Source of the DNA: Beroe ovata | Taxonomy: Eukaryota > Ctenophora > Nuda > Beroida > Beroidae | DNA length: 20,698 bases | NCBI GenBank assembly: GCA_946803715.1 | Contig: CAMPET010000173.1 | Span: 2,296 to 22,993, forward strand | Direction: 5' to 3' | In this document: piece after piece, positions 7,945 to 18,119 of the stretch | How positions within the stretch are numbered: the first letter of the stretch is position 1 | Layout of the letters: every line of letters begins with the position of its first letter | Notes under the pieces: model-generated | The model's input: only the letters and a program-made list of their open reading frames with translations | Told to the model about the DNA's origin: nothing | The model's database searches: none | Translations under genes and position numbers: made by a program

Positions 7945-8411
7945 CCGTTGCGGTCAATGTGAATGAGGGTTGTGGTAATTGGTTCAGATTGGAGCGAATC
8001 CTAATCAGGATTGCCGAAGATATGGGTTTGATCAGAGTTCATTGACTCTTTTCAATCAAATCAGTTATTAAAATTTGATTCATTTGTTATCTTTTTACAC
8101 GTTTTTGTTATCTAATATTGGATATGAAATTTCATAATTCATTATTTAATTATCATTTTATGTCTGATTTTTCTGACTTTCGACAATTTTGTATAATACT
8201 GGGTTGATGTGGACGATTTTATTTAATGTCTTTTTTGAGCTGTCTCTCAGTATTTGATTTTGATAATTTTTTTGATGATTTTGTACAAGTTTTCGATCCC
8301 ATCTCGCTGTGTTTCACTCGATGTTCCCCAATTCTCCATCCGCTATTCCGCTAATCGCTATGACCTAGACACCATCTCGATATGATTATTCCCTATTTTC
8401 CATTCTTGCAG
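7945..8411 (+). other. AT-rich gap before Elongin A
   Basis: No gene seen. It probably contains the 3' UTR of the membrane-protein gene and the 5' region of Elongin A. A splice acceptor (TTCTTGCAG, ending 8411) two bases before the Elongin A start codon shows that a 5' untranslated exon lies upstream; I could not locate its donor. Confidence 0.5.
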
Positions 8412-8413
8412 TA

Positions 8414-10301
8414 ATGAGCGATGAGAAAGCGATAGAAAAGAAAGTGACGAATCTAAGCAAGCTCTTGAAACAGCAAAATCATCCAGTAAGTTCTGTAATT
8501 GCGAGTTGTATCGATCGAGGAATACAAAGTTGTCGAATTCAATGTTGGATCAAATCTTTGGATACTATAATATCATTGTTTCAAGAACAAGTTTTATCTG
8601 AAGATCTTTAAGAAGCTCGACGGTTACGACATTACATTGACAGTTCTCAAGGTCACTATTGTTCTTGTACTCTATTGTTCCTGTTTTTCGTATTGTGGCT
8701 ATTGTGCGCTCATGACATTACCACATTCACTATTGAATGTTTAATCCACAGAATACTGGAATCGGGAAACTCATCAACGGATTTAAATCTCATGAGTGTG
8801 ACGGCGTTGTCGAATCTTCCAAAAATCTCGTGAAAAAGTGGAAAAAACTTGTTGAACCGACGATAGAACAGTACAAGCCAGAGAAACGATTTCAGAAAAC
8901 AAAGCCAGTGAAGAAGGAAAAGAAAGTTCTGCCAGTGAAGTCAAACCTCGTATACTTTCACCGATCTGATGCGAGAAAAGCAAGTGAGTCATCTCCCTTT
9001 CAAATTGCCAGTTGTCACTAAATTATTGATCGCGCGCGTCTGATACGGAATGCGCGATATGAATAGATATGATTTTAATGCGCTACGAGTTGAATAACGC
9101 GCGCGCGCATCATTTCATATGCGCGTTGTACATACGGGTATTACTTGCAGTTGCATGAAGCGTCATACCGTCAAGTACCCTTCACTGATAGTGAATCACT
9201 GTCATGTTCATTCAAACATACCAGGAGCTGCAGTCAATGGCAAATGTACAAAGGCAGGCAACATCTGGGGAATATACTCGGGAGAAAAGCAATGCCAGAA
9301 AGGAGGTATGCGTCTCGATTTCCAACCCATGATTACAATTCTATTCTCGGAAGAAAGTTGAAGTACACCATTCTTATCCCATATATCTTCAGTACTGACA
9401 TTGAAGGACCTTGCCACACGAGTATTGGTACAGAACTATGATTCTATCTACCATGTTGGCAACTTAACTTGTGATCACTTGAGACCTGCGCTCTTAAAGT
9501 GAGATTTTCTTTTCACTTATCATTTATCAGATGTTGGTAAGATTGTAATTTGCACCGTCTATATTCCTCTATCTCTCTAGGTGTAATGCTGAACAATTAA
9601 ACCTTATCGAACACAGAAACCCTGATCTCAGAGGTGATCCTTGAAGGCTGGAATTTGATAGATTATGTTTCTCTGATTGCTATGATTTCCTGAGTTGTCA
9701 TAAATCAATGATTTCAGGTACACTGGAGGGCATTTGGAAGAAGTTAGTCGAGTCAGAGTTCCATTCCAATGCCCTGATAGGATCCTCTTGGAAAGATATG
9801 TACTGGGTAAGACTTGAAATTCCGTCTTATGCTTCTCCCAACTCAAATCCATTCCCACCCACAATCAAGAAACAAATTCTCATCAGGATAAGATCGTGGA
9901 GAGAAAGGAGAAGCTGAAGAAGCTCACAAATAGCATAACAAGTGCTAAACTCCAAAAGGAAAGGAACGGTTCGTGACTAAATCTTCGATCGCTCAATCTC
10001 TTTCTGACATTTTAATATCATTTTGTTACCCTCAAACGCGAATATCAATATACCATCCTCAGATTCGTCTGTGAAGCACATACTCGGTCCGGCAAGCCTA
10101 CAGGCCCGATCACGCGGAGTTAAGCGAACTCTTAACCCGCCAACTGCACCGTCGTCAAAACGACCGCTCATGAAGCGATGCTTAGACGAGTCCAGATATC
10201 CACACAAGTTAGTAAAACTGTCCAAATTTGTGATGCTTTGCACTCACCATTAGTGACTAGCGACAATCTTCACATTGTTTATTCACAGGAGGGGAAGATA
10301 G
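8414..10301 (+). CDS. EloA: Elongin A (transcription elongation factor, elongin complex large subunit), compact form
   Basis: Elongin A raises RNA polymerase II elongation rate with Elongins B and C, and serves in a ubiquitin ligase in the nucleus. Exons: 8414-8485, 8586-8651, 8752-8983, an uncertain one (9225 or 9234 to 9305), 9393-9498, 9581-9633, 9718-9806, 9887-9968, 10063-10207, 10289-10301. Phases close throughout, with or without the uncertain exon, giving about 285, 309 or 312 residues. Residues 1-90 form the TFIIS N-terminal (LW) domain, with LKIFKKLDGYDITLTVL, TGIGKLIN and WKKLVEP. The Elongin A domain follows: LKDLATRVLVQNYDSIYHV, LRPALLKCNAEQLNLIEHRN, GIWKKLVESEF, SWKDMYW, then a Lys-rich helix and a basic tail ending YPHKRGR. 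The linker is far shorter than the several hundred residues usual in animals. The BC-box Cys is Ala (TLKDLA). A variant poly(A) signal may lie near 10460. Confidence 0.88.
9030..9128. repeat. CpG-rich imperfect fold-back in Elongin A intron
   Basis: GCGCGATATGAA near 9050 is imperfectly inverted as TTCATATGCGCG near 9115, and CGCGCGCG tracts lie on both sides. It is similar in style, but not in sequence, to the palindromic elements elsewhere in the window. It is probably an old non-autonomous element inserted in the intron. Confidence 0.45.
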
Positions 10302-10720
10302 CGAGTTTTCTCACGATTTGATACGGGATGTATGATATGTACTTCGAGCTGTGTCCAGTTTACGTCTACCAGGAATACTCTGCCGAGGGTTTGTATATAA
10401 ATGATGTATTTCAATTTCGCGTAGAACTTTGACGAGAAATCTGATGGGAATTATCAATCTGAATATAAAGTTGATGTATTATGTATTATAATAGCCCAAT
10501 TTAATTGCATTTGATGACGTTGATCGAATTAACTCAATTCTCGCACATCACATGGCTTATTATCGTCAATCGAGTATAATTTCAATCAGTTATGATCAGG
10601 CAGCGCAGAGTTTCTAACAGATGCAGAGTTGCCTGGTGATAGCACTTTTAGCAGTGCCCAGCCGACGTTCGCGTTGTCCAGCAGTCCAGCGATGCGATCG
10701 CTGATGCAAGCCGCCAAGCC

Positions 10721-10790
10721 TTGTCAGATGTTACCTGACCTGTTTCTCGCGCGCGGCGCGCGCAAGAACAGGTCAGGTAACATCTGACAA
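10721..10790. mobile_element. Palindromic MITE, TTGTCAG family, 70 bp with 8-bp target duplication
   Basis: Terminal arms TTGTCAGATGTTACCTGACC and onward match exactly for 24 bases in inverted orientation, around a CGCGCGCGGCGCGCGC centre. The element is flanked on both sides by GCCAAGCC (10713-10720 and 10791-10798), a perfect 8-bp target-site duplication. Eight-base duplications are typical of hAT and P transposons; the termini do not identify which. No coding capacity. Confidence 0.88.
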
Positions 10791-10811
10791 GCCAAGCCGC
10801 AAATTGACAAA

Positions 10812-10900
10812 TTGTCAAATGTTATCTGACCTGTTTCTCGCGCGCGCGCCTTCATCGATGAAGGCGGCGCGAGAAAGAGAGGTCAGATGAAGTCCGACAA
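10812..10900. mobile_element. Palindromic MITE, TTGTCAG family, 89 bp, diverged copy
   Basis: TTGTCAAATGTTATCTGACC followed by TGTTTCTCGCGC is mirrored by GGCGCGAGAAAGAGAGG and on to GTCCGACAA, with CCTTCATCGATGAAGG at the centre. Same termini as the 70-bp copy just upstream, with an extra central palindrome shared with the copy at 17968. The arms have several mismatches and no target duplication is evident. Confidence 0.8.
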
Positions 10901-11185
10901 AGCCACAAATAATTTATTCGCGGCTTACATCAGCGATTTAGCTCCGCTTGACAACGTCAAAACTTATTCAATAAGCGCGTGCGAAATGAACTTCTCGACA
11001 GAATTTTCAGGTATAATTTTGTGGTCCTATCAAAGTATGCCAATGACCCTCTACTAATCTCCTACTGACCCCCTGGTGAACCTCAGCTCTATGGGGTCAA
11101 TGATATACTTACATACAACTGGTTTTGTATTTTATGAGTTGATATATGCAACAGTGATAATGTCATGGCAGTGATAATGTTATTC

Positions 11186-11275
11186 TTGTAGGATTTTACC
11201 CTACCGTCGGTGCGCGCGATTTTCAATCCGCCAGGGATAAAATCCCGCCAGCAAGGGTAGGGTGAAATCCTACAA
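11186..11275. mobile_element. MITE-like element, TTGTAGG family, 90 bp with 9-bp target duplication
   Basis: Starts TTGTAGGATTTTACCCTACC and ends with the inverse. It is flanked by ATGTTATTC on both sides (11177-11185 and 11276-11284), an exact 9-bp target-site duplication. A 9-bp duplication is characteristic of Mutator-like transposons, though the family cannot be proved from this alone. It is the short relative of the element at 4701-4981. Confidence 0.88.
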
Positions 11276-11577
11276 ATGTTATTCATAAGATCAATTCATC
11301 ATCAATCATAAGCATTGTGGCCAGCATATTGCAGTTGCTGTTGACTATTAGTGTGACAGCTCTACCTTGATATCTTCTCATGAGGCTCTTTGAAACTGAA
11401 TTTTATCATCATGCTAATATATGGACCTTCCATATTCTATTTGGACAATATAACGAAGTGTAATGAGATTCAAATGTATCATTTTCAAGATTTTATGTCA
11501 CAGATACCAAATTATTCATATTTGTAATTCATCATCTTGCACTTAGAGAATATATGCAAACTTCATATTGTTGACTG

Positions 11578-14500
11578 ATGGACTCAGTGAATCGCTTGTC
11601 TGGAGCTACATGCAGGTTTCTGGTCAAACAGCAATTCATTATCAAACCATTTTTTTTCTAGTTATGGTGTACTGGTGATGTACTTTCTCATATCAATTGC
11701 ATTTTCTAAGTCTTTCCTTCAGAAGAGGTGAAATGTATGCATTTGATGTTTCATATTAACATTCATACACCTCACATTTCAGTGAGTATTCTGACAGTGA
11801 GATATCATTTGGATCTCGTCCTAACACACCTGCTGTTCCATCTCTTCCTAATACTCCATTGAGTAAGTTTTGCTCTCAGTTTTCAAAGGCATTTTCAATA
11901 AAAGCTTACTATAAAATAATGTACATGGTTTTTTGAGGACCACCTATCTTTCAGGAGTTCTAAAGGAAGAATCGGTAGACCAAGATTTATTTGAAGTTAA
12001 TTCACCAAAGAACCAGTTCTTAAATTCTGGTGTTGGGTTGGAATTGGATGTCAAGAGTTTAAATATAACTCCCAAGTCACAAATCAAAGGATGTAAAGAT
12101 TCAGAGCTCACAGAGTCACCATCTTGTCGCCAAGTTCTATATTCAGATAGTCATGATGATTCAAATGTAGCAGAACATGCAGGAATAGAACCTATTGACG
12201 AATTCTCTGATAGGTTGGCAACTGGCCAGGGGCAACATGTTAAGTTTCCCCATAACATCAGCATAACTGATCTCTGTGACAGTATTGAAAAACTTGACTT
12301 GGAGTGTACACAGGATGTACCTGTAACTGCTTCAAATGAAACAAGCCCTTATGTCCCTGGAGAACTTAGAACCGAAATCAATAATCTTGGTAACATGCTT
12401 ATTTTTGAATCAAACAAAAATGTTGTGTCAGAACACTCCTTCATATCTCCTGAGGAGGAAGATGAACTTTTGGGACAAAATGATGAGATGACATCTAACC
12501 TAGTTGATCTGCAAAATATATCATGCCTTGATGCTCTACTGGATTGTGGGCTGAATGATAACACACCAGAAGCAAGGATTGATGAAATTGACATGTCTGA
12601 AATTACCAAGTATTTTGAGGATAAGTACAATCCTGAGAACAAGCCCATGAGCACAATCAATCTCAATGTAGACTCTCCTCGTAATGATGTGATTGATCTT
12701 AATACAATCAACATAGAGAATTTTGTTTCTGCTGAGACTGTCTCTGACACACTCAATACTGTTGAAAGTGGAGTCTATGAGGGGATTGGTGAGAAATCAA
12801 TTCATTTTCCAGACAACTGTTTGGAGAACAATGATCAAAGTTTTGACTTCCTTATTCCTTCATCAGAGAGTACAAGAAAAATAGTACCGAGTGATCATTA
12901 TGATGATGTGTCTGATGTTGAATTATCAGAATATATCAAGGATCAGCCTCCCCAAAATACTAACATGGAGTATGATGACGTCTCTGAAACTAATCTCTCT
13001 GATTATATGTCAAAGGATACGACATCTATTACCTGTAACGATGAGAATGAAAATGAAAGAGAACCATTAGTTGAGAAAGAAGAGGAATTATTCCCTGTGG
13101 AGATGAAAAAGGGTGAGCAACTGGAATCCGGGCCAATGGAAGCAGTGGAAGGGGTGGAAAGTGGTGAATGCTCACTTGCACAGGATGCTGTTCTAGAAAC
13201 ATTGACTGATCCCAACGTTAATGTCTTGACTGAGCTTCAAAGCACCATTCCAGGCATTGAGTCATCTGTTTCACTGCCAGATGAGTTGAATCAAGTTGAA
13301 AATGAAGATGCTGAGTTCAATAGAAATGAAATGGATGTTCCTCATGTGATTGAAGAGAACACAGAATTAGAGGAGCTGCCAGCAGCAACTCCAAGCAGTG
13401 AAGCTACTCAAGTCTCAGCAGAGCATACTACTCAAGAATTCTTGATCCCACAGCAAGATGATTTGCTGTTCCATGTTGATGAAGAAGAGCAGCAAACGTA
13501 TTCAGTATATGAAAATGCTGACAAAGAGGTGCCCTCGCAGTTCAAAGATGGAAACATCATTGAACAGTCATCAATGCAAACAGAAGATGAAATTGTGATT
13601 AAGGCTGAATCCATACCAACTACTGAAACTGAAGTGCATGAACTCTTTGATGAAAAGTTGGAGAGAATGAAACAAAGTGGAGACAGTAATGAGGACAGTA
13701 TAATCGTTCTGGGCCATGAACATTCGTCTGAGAATCTTGGTACAGATTTGAGTCCAGCAGCAGCTATTGAAACTCAAGATGGTGAATTGTTTGACCTTCA
13801 TCTAGGAGAAATGCAGCAAGGTGGAGATATGAAAGAAGAAAGTGTAATCGTTTTGAATCATGAAGAATCGTCCGAGGATCCAGCAGAGGTTCAGCCAGAT
13901 CATTTTGAAGCTGTTGATGAGGTCAAAGAGTTCGACATGGGCGGCGATGATAGCAAGATTTGTAATAGTGATACACACCAAAACACATTGGAAACAGATA
14001 TTTTTGGCAATAAAGCTTGTAATTTCCTGGATGTCCATGAAGATTCTTCTTCAGAGCAGCCAGATAATAGTGCTGCAGTTGATTTCTCCAGGAAGATCGA
14101 CTTTGTTGCCAACAAAGATAACTTTTGTCATGAGGAAGTGAAAGAGAGCTCTCCTTGGGAAGAAGAGAAGGAAGATGTCATAGAGTCTCTGGAGCTGCCT
14201 CTTGATGAGATGCCTGTCAATGAAGTTGTCAACCCCGAATCAGCAGACGATTCTGAACTTGCTCCTATCGCATGTCAGGAAGAAGGCTATCTGGATGAAC
14301 CTTCACAAGTCACTGAGTCAGTTTCATCACATGAGTTGAGAATGAATAAGAATTTGGGTTGTGTAGCACTAGATGTAGAATATACCAGGTTGAATTATGG
14401 TGTAGATGAGATGAACATTGAATTAGAGTCAAACTCAGTGCCTGTGGTTGAAATTCCGTCCACAGTTGATGGAATGATTTATCCACAATCATTCAATGTA

Positions 14501-17350
14501 AGTGGGGATGTTGGAGAACAAACTGCGTTCACCTTCATTGCCGAGCAAGAACAAGATGAGGATGCCAATCACAGCATTGTTAATGGATGTGAAATCAAGC
14601 ATCAGGATTTGATTCCTGAGCAGGATGTGGAAACAGTTGTAAATGAATTTGATGCCAAATCATCTATCGAGGAAGTGGAGGACATAGATGATAGTATGTC
14701 AACTTCCGAAACTATCAATTTAGAAGCAGGTACGAATACATGTATTGAGACAAAATCTGAAGAGTTGGCTAGTGATTGCCTCGATTTCATCAAAGATAAA
14801 GTCATGAGTGAGTCAAAAACTGAAACTATGCTGGAAGACAAACAACTAGGGATCATTAACTTAGTCTCTGACGACTTGGTTAACAATGAAACATGTGATG
14901 ATGGTAATCTGCCCCCCACTTCACTGATCCCCGCAGAAATTGAACATGATGGGGAAGGAACTGTTGACACTGTTCAATCAGATCACGAGAGTCCCAGCAC
15001 TGATCTCTATGATCATGTGCCCCAAGTATCAGACTCGAATGAACCTGAAGTTCTAAAGGAAGAAGGGGAGAGTCAAGAGGAAAATAACGATCCTGTGAAC
15101 GCAGAGAATTCAAAATGTTTCGAGCCAGTTGACACTGAAAGTGTTCCTAATGACCAGAATGTCGATCTGGATCAAGAAGAGAACAAAGTCGTACAAGAAC
15201 AAAGTGAAGATGCATCAAGGAATACTGTAGATTCTATATCAGAAGAGTGTGAAGAAGACAAAGAAAACCCGCATGAAGTAACAATACCATCATCTGTTTC
15301 AAAGTTCATGGACAGAGAAAAGCCTAGGGAATCGCTGGGTCTACTTTCCCCGTCTGTTCTGAAGAATATTGACAGTGATGACTTCTTCATAAGTGAGATA
15401 AACTCTCCTTCTGTTCTGTTCAAGGCTAATGATGTGGAGGATTTGAAGAGCAAATTCCCAGCTCCCTCCCGAGTAAGTTTGATCAATTTCTTTCTCAATC
15501 CGCTTTTCGATTTGTGATACATTTTCGGCCGGGCCTCAAAAAATCAGCTATTTGCGTAGCGCGCGATGCAATTCCTGAAGCGCACGACAGTCCTTATTCC
15601 CTTTTCGCGCAAAATTTAAATTTTCAAAACTGACAACATTCCTTCATTTTTCTCGAATCTGTTGACAGGTCCGAGACATCGAATCGTTTATTACTGATGT
15701 TTTTCAGCTGCAGTACACTGGGAAGCATATTGTCATGGCTGGTTCTACACGTCCCCGCTCCAAGCTAGCGACTACGCCACCATCCAGCAAGAACCAGAGA
15801 GGAACGCCACTTTCCACCAAAACTAAGAGGTACTTAATGACTTCAATGAGCGTGTGGATAATGAACGATCTTCATAATATAATCATGCTATCTCCCTCAG
15901 CACTGTCGGTTCAGCCAAGGTGCAGGATTTGGCTTCAGACAGGAGACCTGCTGATAAGAAGAGCACACCAAGTAAACCGGCCGGTCGACCGCGCCCCTCT
16001 ACCCTACCCTGTATGGCACCCAGTCGGTGAGTCAATATCCGACTGAAATCATGCGCAAATTATAAACTACTTATTTTAGTAAGCTCTTCTACCTCTGTTT
16101 TCTATCGAAGATGATATCGTGCTATTCGTTGTTTCAGTGATAGAATATGTACGGAGAAACCCGCATTCTCAGCATTCCTTGCTCGGGTAGCTACTCCAAC
16201 AGCGAAAACACCGTCCAGCCCTCTCTCCAAATCTGCTAGTGGTAAGCCAACGGGAAGAGAACTATCCATTTTCTGCCTATTATAACCGAGAATCCATGGT
16301 TCGATAATAATAATACTTGATTTTCCCCCAGTGAACGATATCAAGGTCCCGTGGTTACCGCCAAGCCCCCGTCCCAACAACAACCGCCCCTATAGCCCGC
16401 GAACCCAGACCATGAGCCCCATGAGTCCTCGGGGCCGACCAATGAGCCCCGCTATTGCACCTCGGAAATCACTATCGTGTGAAGGATCCGTTCTCACTGC
16501 GATCAGAGAGCCGCCAACAACTCCAGTGAGGCGAACAGCAGCCACCCCGCGCTGCAAACCCAAGATAGCAGCCACCCCGATCCTAACACCAGTCAAATCA
16601 CTTAGATCAGAGAAACTGGGGAAGTACAAGACCATCTCAACTGAACCACGATCAAAACCTGCTGCTTCAGAAACAAAGAACTCCGTAGCTGCTAAAATGT
16701 CTACTCCTGCCAAAACTAACGTTACAGAGCCTGTGTTAGTCGATGAAAACACAGACCCAGCTGTCCAAGTGACCAGTCCTAAATCAACCAAGACAAGTGC
16801 TGGAAAAGTGGTGACCAAGTCAAATGTTGCGAAACAACCGGTTTCTGCAGTTAAACAACCGGCAGGCAAGGGTGCAACTGGTGCAGCGAAGCAGCCAACT
16901 ATCAGAAATACTGCTGGTGTGTCGAAACCGGGTGTCAAGAAAGAACCTGTTACCAAACCAGTCATTGGGAAGGATGCGAAGCCTGCTGGTGGACGTCCCT
17001 CCTCGGTAGTGAAGAGCAATTTGTCGTCCCGAGCTGATCTGAAGACAGTTGCGGACAAGAAGCGACCCGTCCTCGGCTCGTTGGAGAACAGAATTGGAAA
17101 ACTGCCAAGTCAGAGTGACAAAACTGCAGGGATCAAGCCTCGGAAGGCAACTGACACCAAAACTGAAGTGAAGCGTGACGTCCTCTCTGCTGACGGTGAA
17201 AACGATCCAAAAGCAGAAAACAGAACTGCAGGCAAAGCAGCAAAGTCAGGTTTACCGTCCAAGACTGGTATTCCTGGTCCAAGAGGCCGCACAGCCAGCA
17301 AACTGCCGACTCGGACAAGGATACCATCCCTAACAAGAACCAAGAAATAA
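11578..17350 (+). CDS. Large acidic/basic protein with TxIP and KEN motifs, probable microtubule plus-end (GTSE1-like) factor
   Basis: Exons 11578-11615, 11783-11862, 11955-15472, 15708-15829, 15901-16026, 16138-16241 and 16332-17350 join with exact phases to 1668 residues. Start MDSVNRLSGATC was chosen because its donor phase (AG + T) fits exon 2. Residues 41-1212 (the 3.5-kb exon) are very acidic and Ser/Thr-rich, with short internal repeats. Next come a KEN box (1142-1144) and a D-box-like RESL (1164-1167), marks of APC/C-controlled turnover. From about 1225 the chain turns basic and Pro/Ser/Lys-rich with many SP/TP sites (for example SPMSPRGRPMSP). It ends with TGIP (1641-1644) and TRIP (1658-1661) in basic context, the S/TxIP form that binds EB1. 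No coiled coil, TACC or motor domain is visible. GTSE1-like is the best architectural guess, not a homology proof. Confidence 0.8.
12899..13012 (+). repeat. Short internal protein repeat YDDVS..LS.Y
   Basis: Residues 355-367 (YDDVSDVELSEYI) and 379-391 (YDDVSETNLSDYM) of the large protein repeat with 24-residue spacing. A looser relative, DMSEITKYFED, lies earlier in the same exon. Short acidic-aromatic motifs of this kind are plausible docking sites, but the partner is unknown. Confidence 0.75.
13640..13927 (+). repeat. 48-residue tandem repeat in acidic exon
   Basis: Two adjacent units of 144 bases encode ELFDEKLERMKQSGD, then SIIVLGHEHSSE, and ELFDLHLGEMQQGGD, then SVIVLNHEESSE. The spacing is exactly 48 residues (602 to 650 of the protein). 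Diverged but in frame, so this is a coding duplication kept as protein. Confidence 0.85.
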
Positions 17351-17432
17351 AGTGTGACAATAGACAAGTATGATTACTGATTACCACTCCTTCGCTGAAG
17401 TGTGATGTGTGACTGACTTGGGATTGCATCTA

Positions 17433-17438
17433 AATAAA
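17433..17438 (+). terminator. Poly(A) signal AATAAA
   Basis: AATAAA occurs 83 bases after the stop codon of the large protein (17350) and in its orientation, a normal position for cleavage and polyadenylation. Confidence 0.75.
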
Positions 17439-17852
17439 AATTGCAGATGTCGCGGAAACATCACATGGCGTGAACTAGAGTGTGAACGTGAACTAGAGCC
17501 AGTGGGCCCAGGGCCATGTTTCCAGTTTCATGTGAGTTTCGAATATTAATCAACCGAATTTGTATTTAAATTGAATGAATTAAATTTTGTAGTACAACTA
17601 AATACTTCGCTTTTATGTTTCATCATTTCATATTTGATATTCATCTGCAGTTCACAGTTGAATATACAAATACAATATGTAGGCGTAGGCTCACTTGCAC
17701 TCTCAGGTTTGAGGTTGCGTTCGCGTTCATGGCCGTTAATGATGGACCGGCCAGAGCTGTGCATGGTGCGGCGCGCGGCGGCTTGCATTGCATGCAGCAG
17801 CGGTTTGTCTCATGGCGACGCGATCCGATGCATGCCATGCTAGACCGCTAAT

Positions 17853-17882
17853 GCAAGCCGCGAAGCGGCTTGCGTACGCAAG
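17853..17882. repeat. Two overlapping palindromes
   Basis: GCAAGCCGC and GCGGCTTGC flank GAA (17853-17873), overlapping the palindrome CTTGCGTACGCAAG (17869-17882). Related text (GATGCAAGCCGC) stands beside the MITE at 10721, so both sites may derive from one older element. Confidence 0.8.
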
Positions 17883-17898
17883 CTCAGACGCAGACGGA

Positions 17899-17953
17899 CC
17901 CTGTCTGAGAATAAGTTTACGCCGCGCGCGCGTAAACGAAATTCTCGACAGGG
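17899..17953. mobile_element. Imperfect fold-back element CCCTGTC...GACAGGG
   Basis: CCCTGTCTGAGAATAAGTTTACGC is imperfectly inverted as GCGTAAACGAAATTCTCGACAGGG around a CGCGCGCG centre. A degraded relative of one end lies at about 10970-11010 (ATAAGCGCGTGCG... CTTCTCGACAG). Non-coding; no target duplication recognised. Confidence 0.65.
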
Positions 17954-17967
17954 ATAATATTTATTAT

Positions 17968-18080
17968 TTGTCAGATTTTATCTGACCTCAGTTTCTCGCG
18001 CGCGCGCCTCCATCGAAGGCTGTTTCGGCCTCCGATGAAGGCGCGCGTGCGCGAGAAACAGGTCAGGTAACATCTGACAA
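17968..18080. mobile_element. Palindromic MITE, TTGTCAG family, 113 bp
   Basis: Third copy of the family at 10721 and 10812. The left arm is TTGTCAGATTTTATCTGACC and the right arm ends in GGTCAGGTAACATCTGACAA, with TTTCTCGCGCGCGCGCC mirrored inside and CCTCCATCGAAGG / CCTCCGATGAAGG around a short loop. It is followed directly by a fragment related to the TTGTAGG family (about 18085-18119, ACCTACC ... GGGTAGG ... CCTACG). Confidence 0.85.
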
Positions 18081-18119
18081 GATAATAACCTACCAGCGAG
18101 GGTAGGGAGTAAACCTACG

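Larger units (their letters stand above)
10302..11577 (+). other. Elongin A 3' UTR and intergenic region with small elements
   Basis: No coding exon found. TATATAAATG and GAATATAAAG near 10395 and 10460 are possible variant poly(A) signals for Elongin A. The stretch 10600-10990 is unusually GC-rich and contains the two palindromic elements listed next. 11186-11275 is a separate element. The 300 bases before 11578 are AT-rich and could hold the 5' UTR or promoter of the plus-end protein gene. Confidence 0.6.
17351..17967. other. 3' UTR of plus-end protein gene, then GC-rich palindromic region
   Basis: After the poly(A) signal no gene is seen. From about 17740 the base composition turns sharply GC-rich with GCATGC, GGCGCGCGGCGG and several perfect palindromes (listed separately). 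Small open frames here are by-products of low stop-codon density. Confidence 0.65.

Noticed and set aside
9119-9441. Overlapping plus-strand frames of 80 and 98 codons inside Elongin A
   Set aside because: They cross the intron and the start of an Elongin A exon in the wrong frame; the exon structure with matching phases explains the region.
12349-15522. Many minus-strand frames opposite the acidic exon
   Set aside because: They are antisense to a 1173-codon open exon with strong composition bias; GA-rich codons give few stops on the other strand.
11578-17350. TACC or Futsch/MAP1-type assignment for the large protein
   Set aside because: There is no C-terminal coiled coil as in TACC and no MAP1 light-chain region. 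Only the acidic-then-basic layout is shared.
17571-17985. Several overlapping frames in the GC-rich block
   Set aside because: Low stop density in GC-rich palindromic repeats explains them; they overlap in several frames and resemble no protein.
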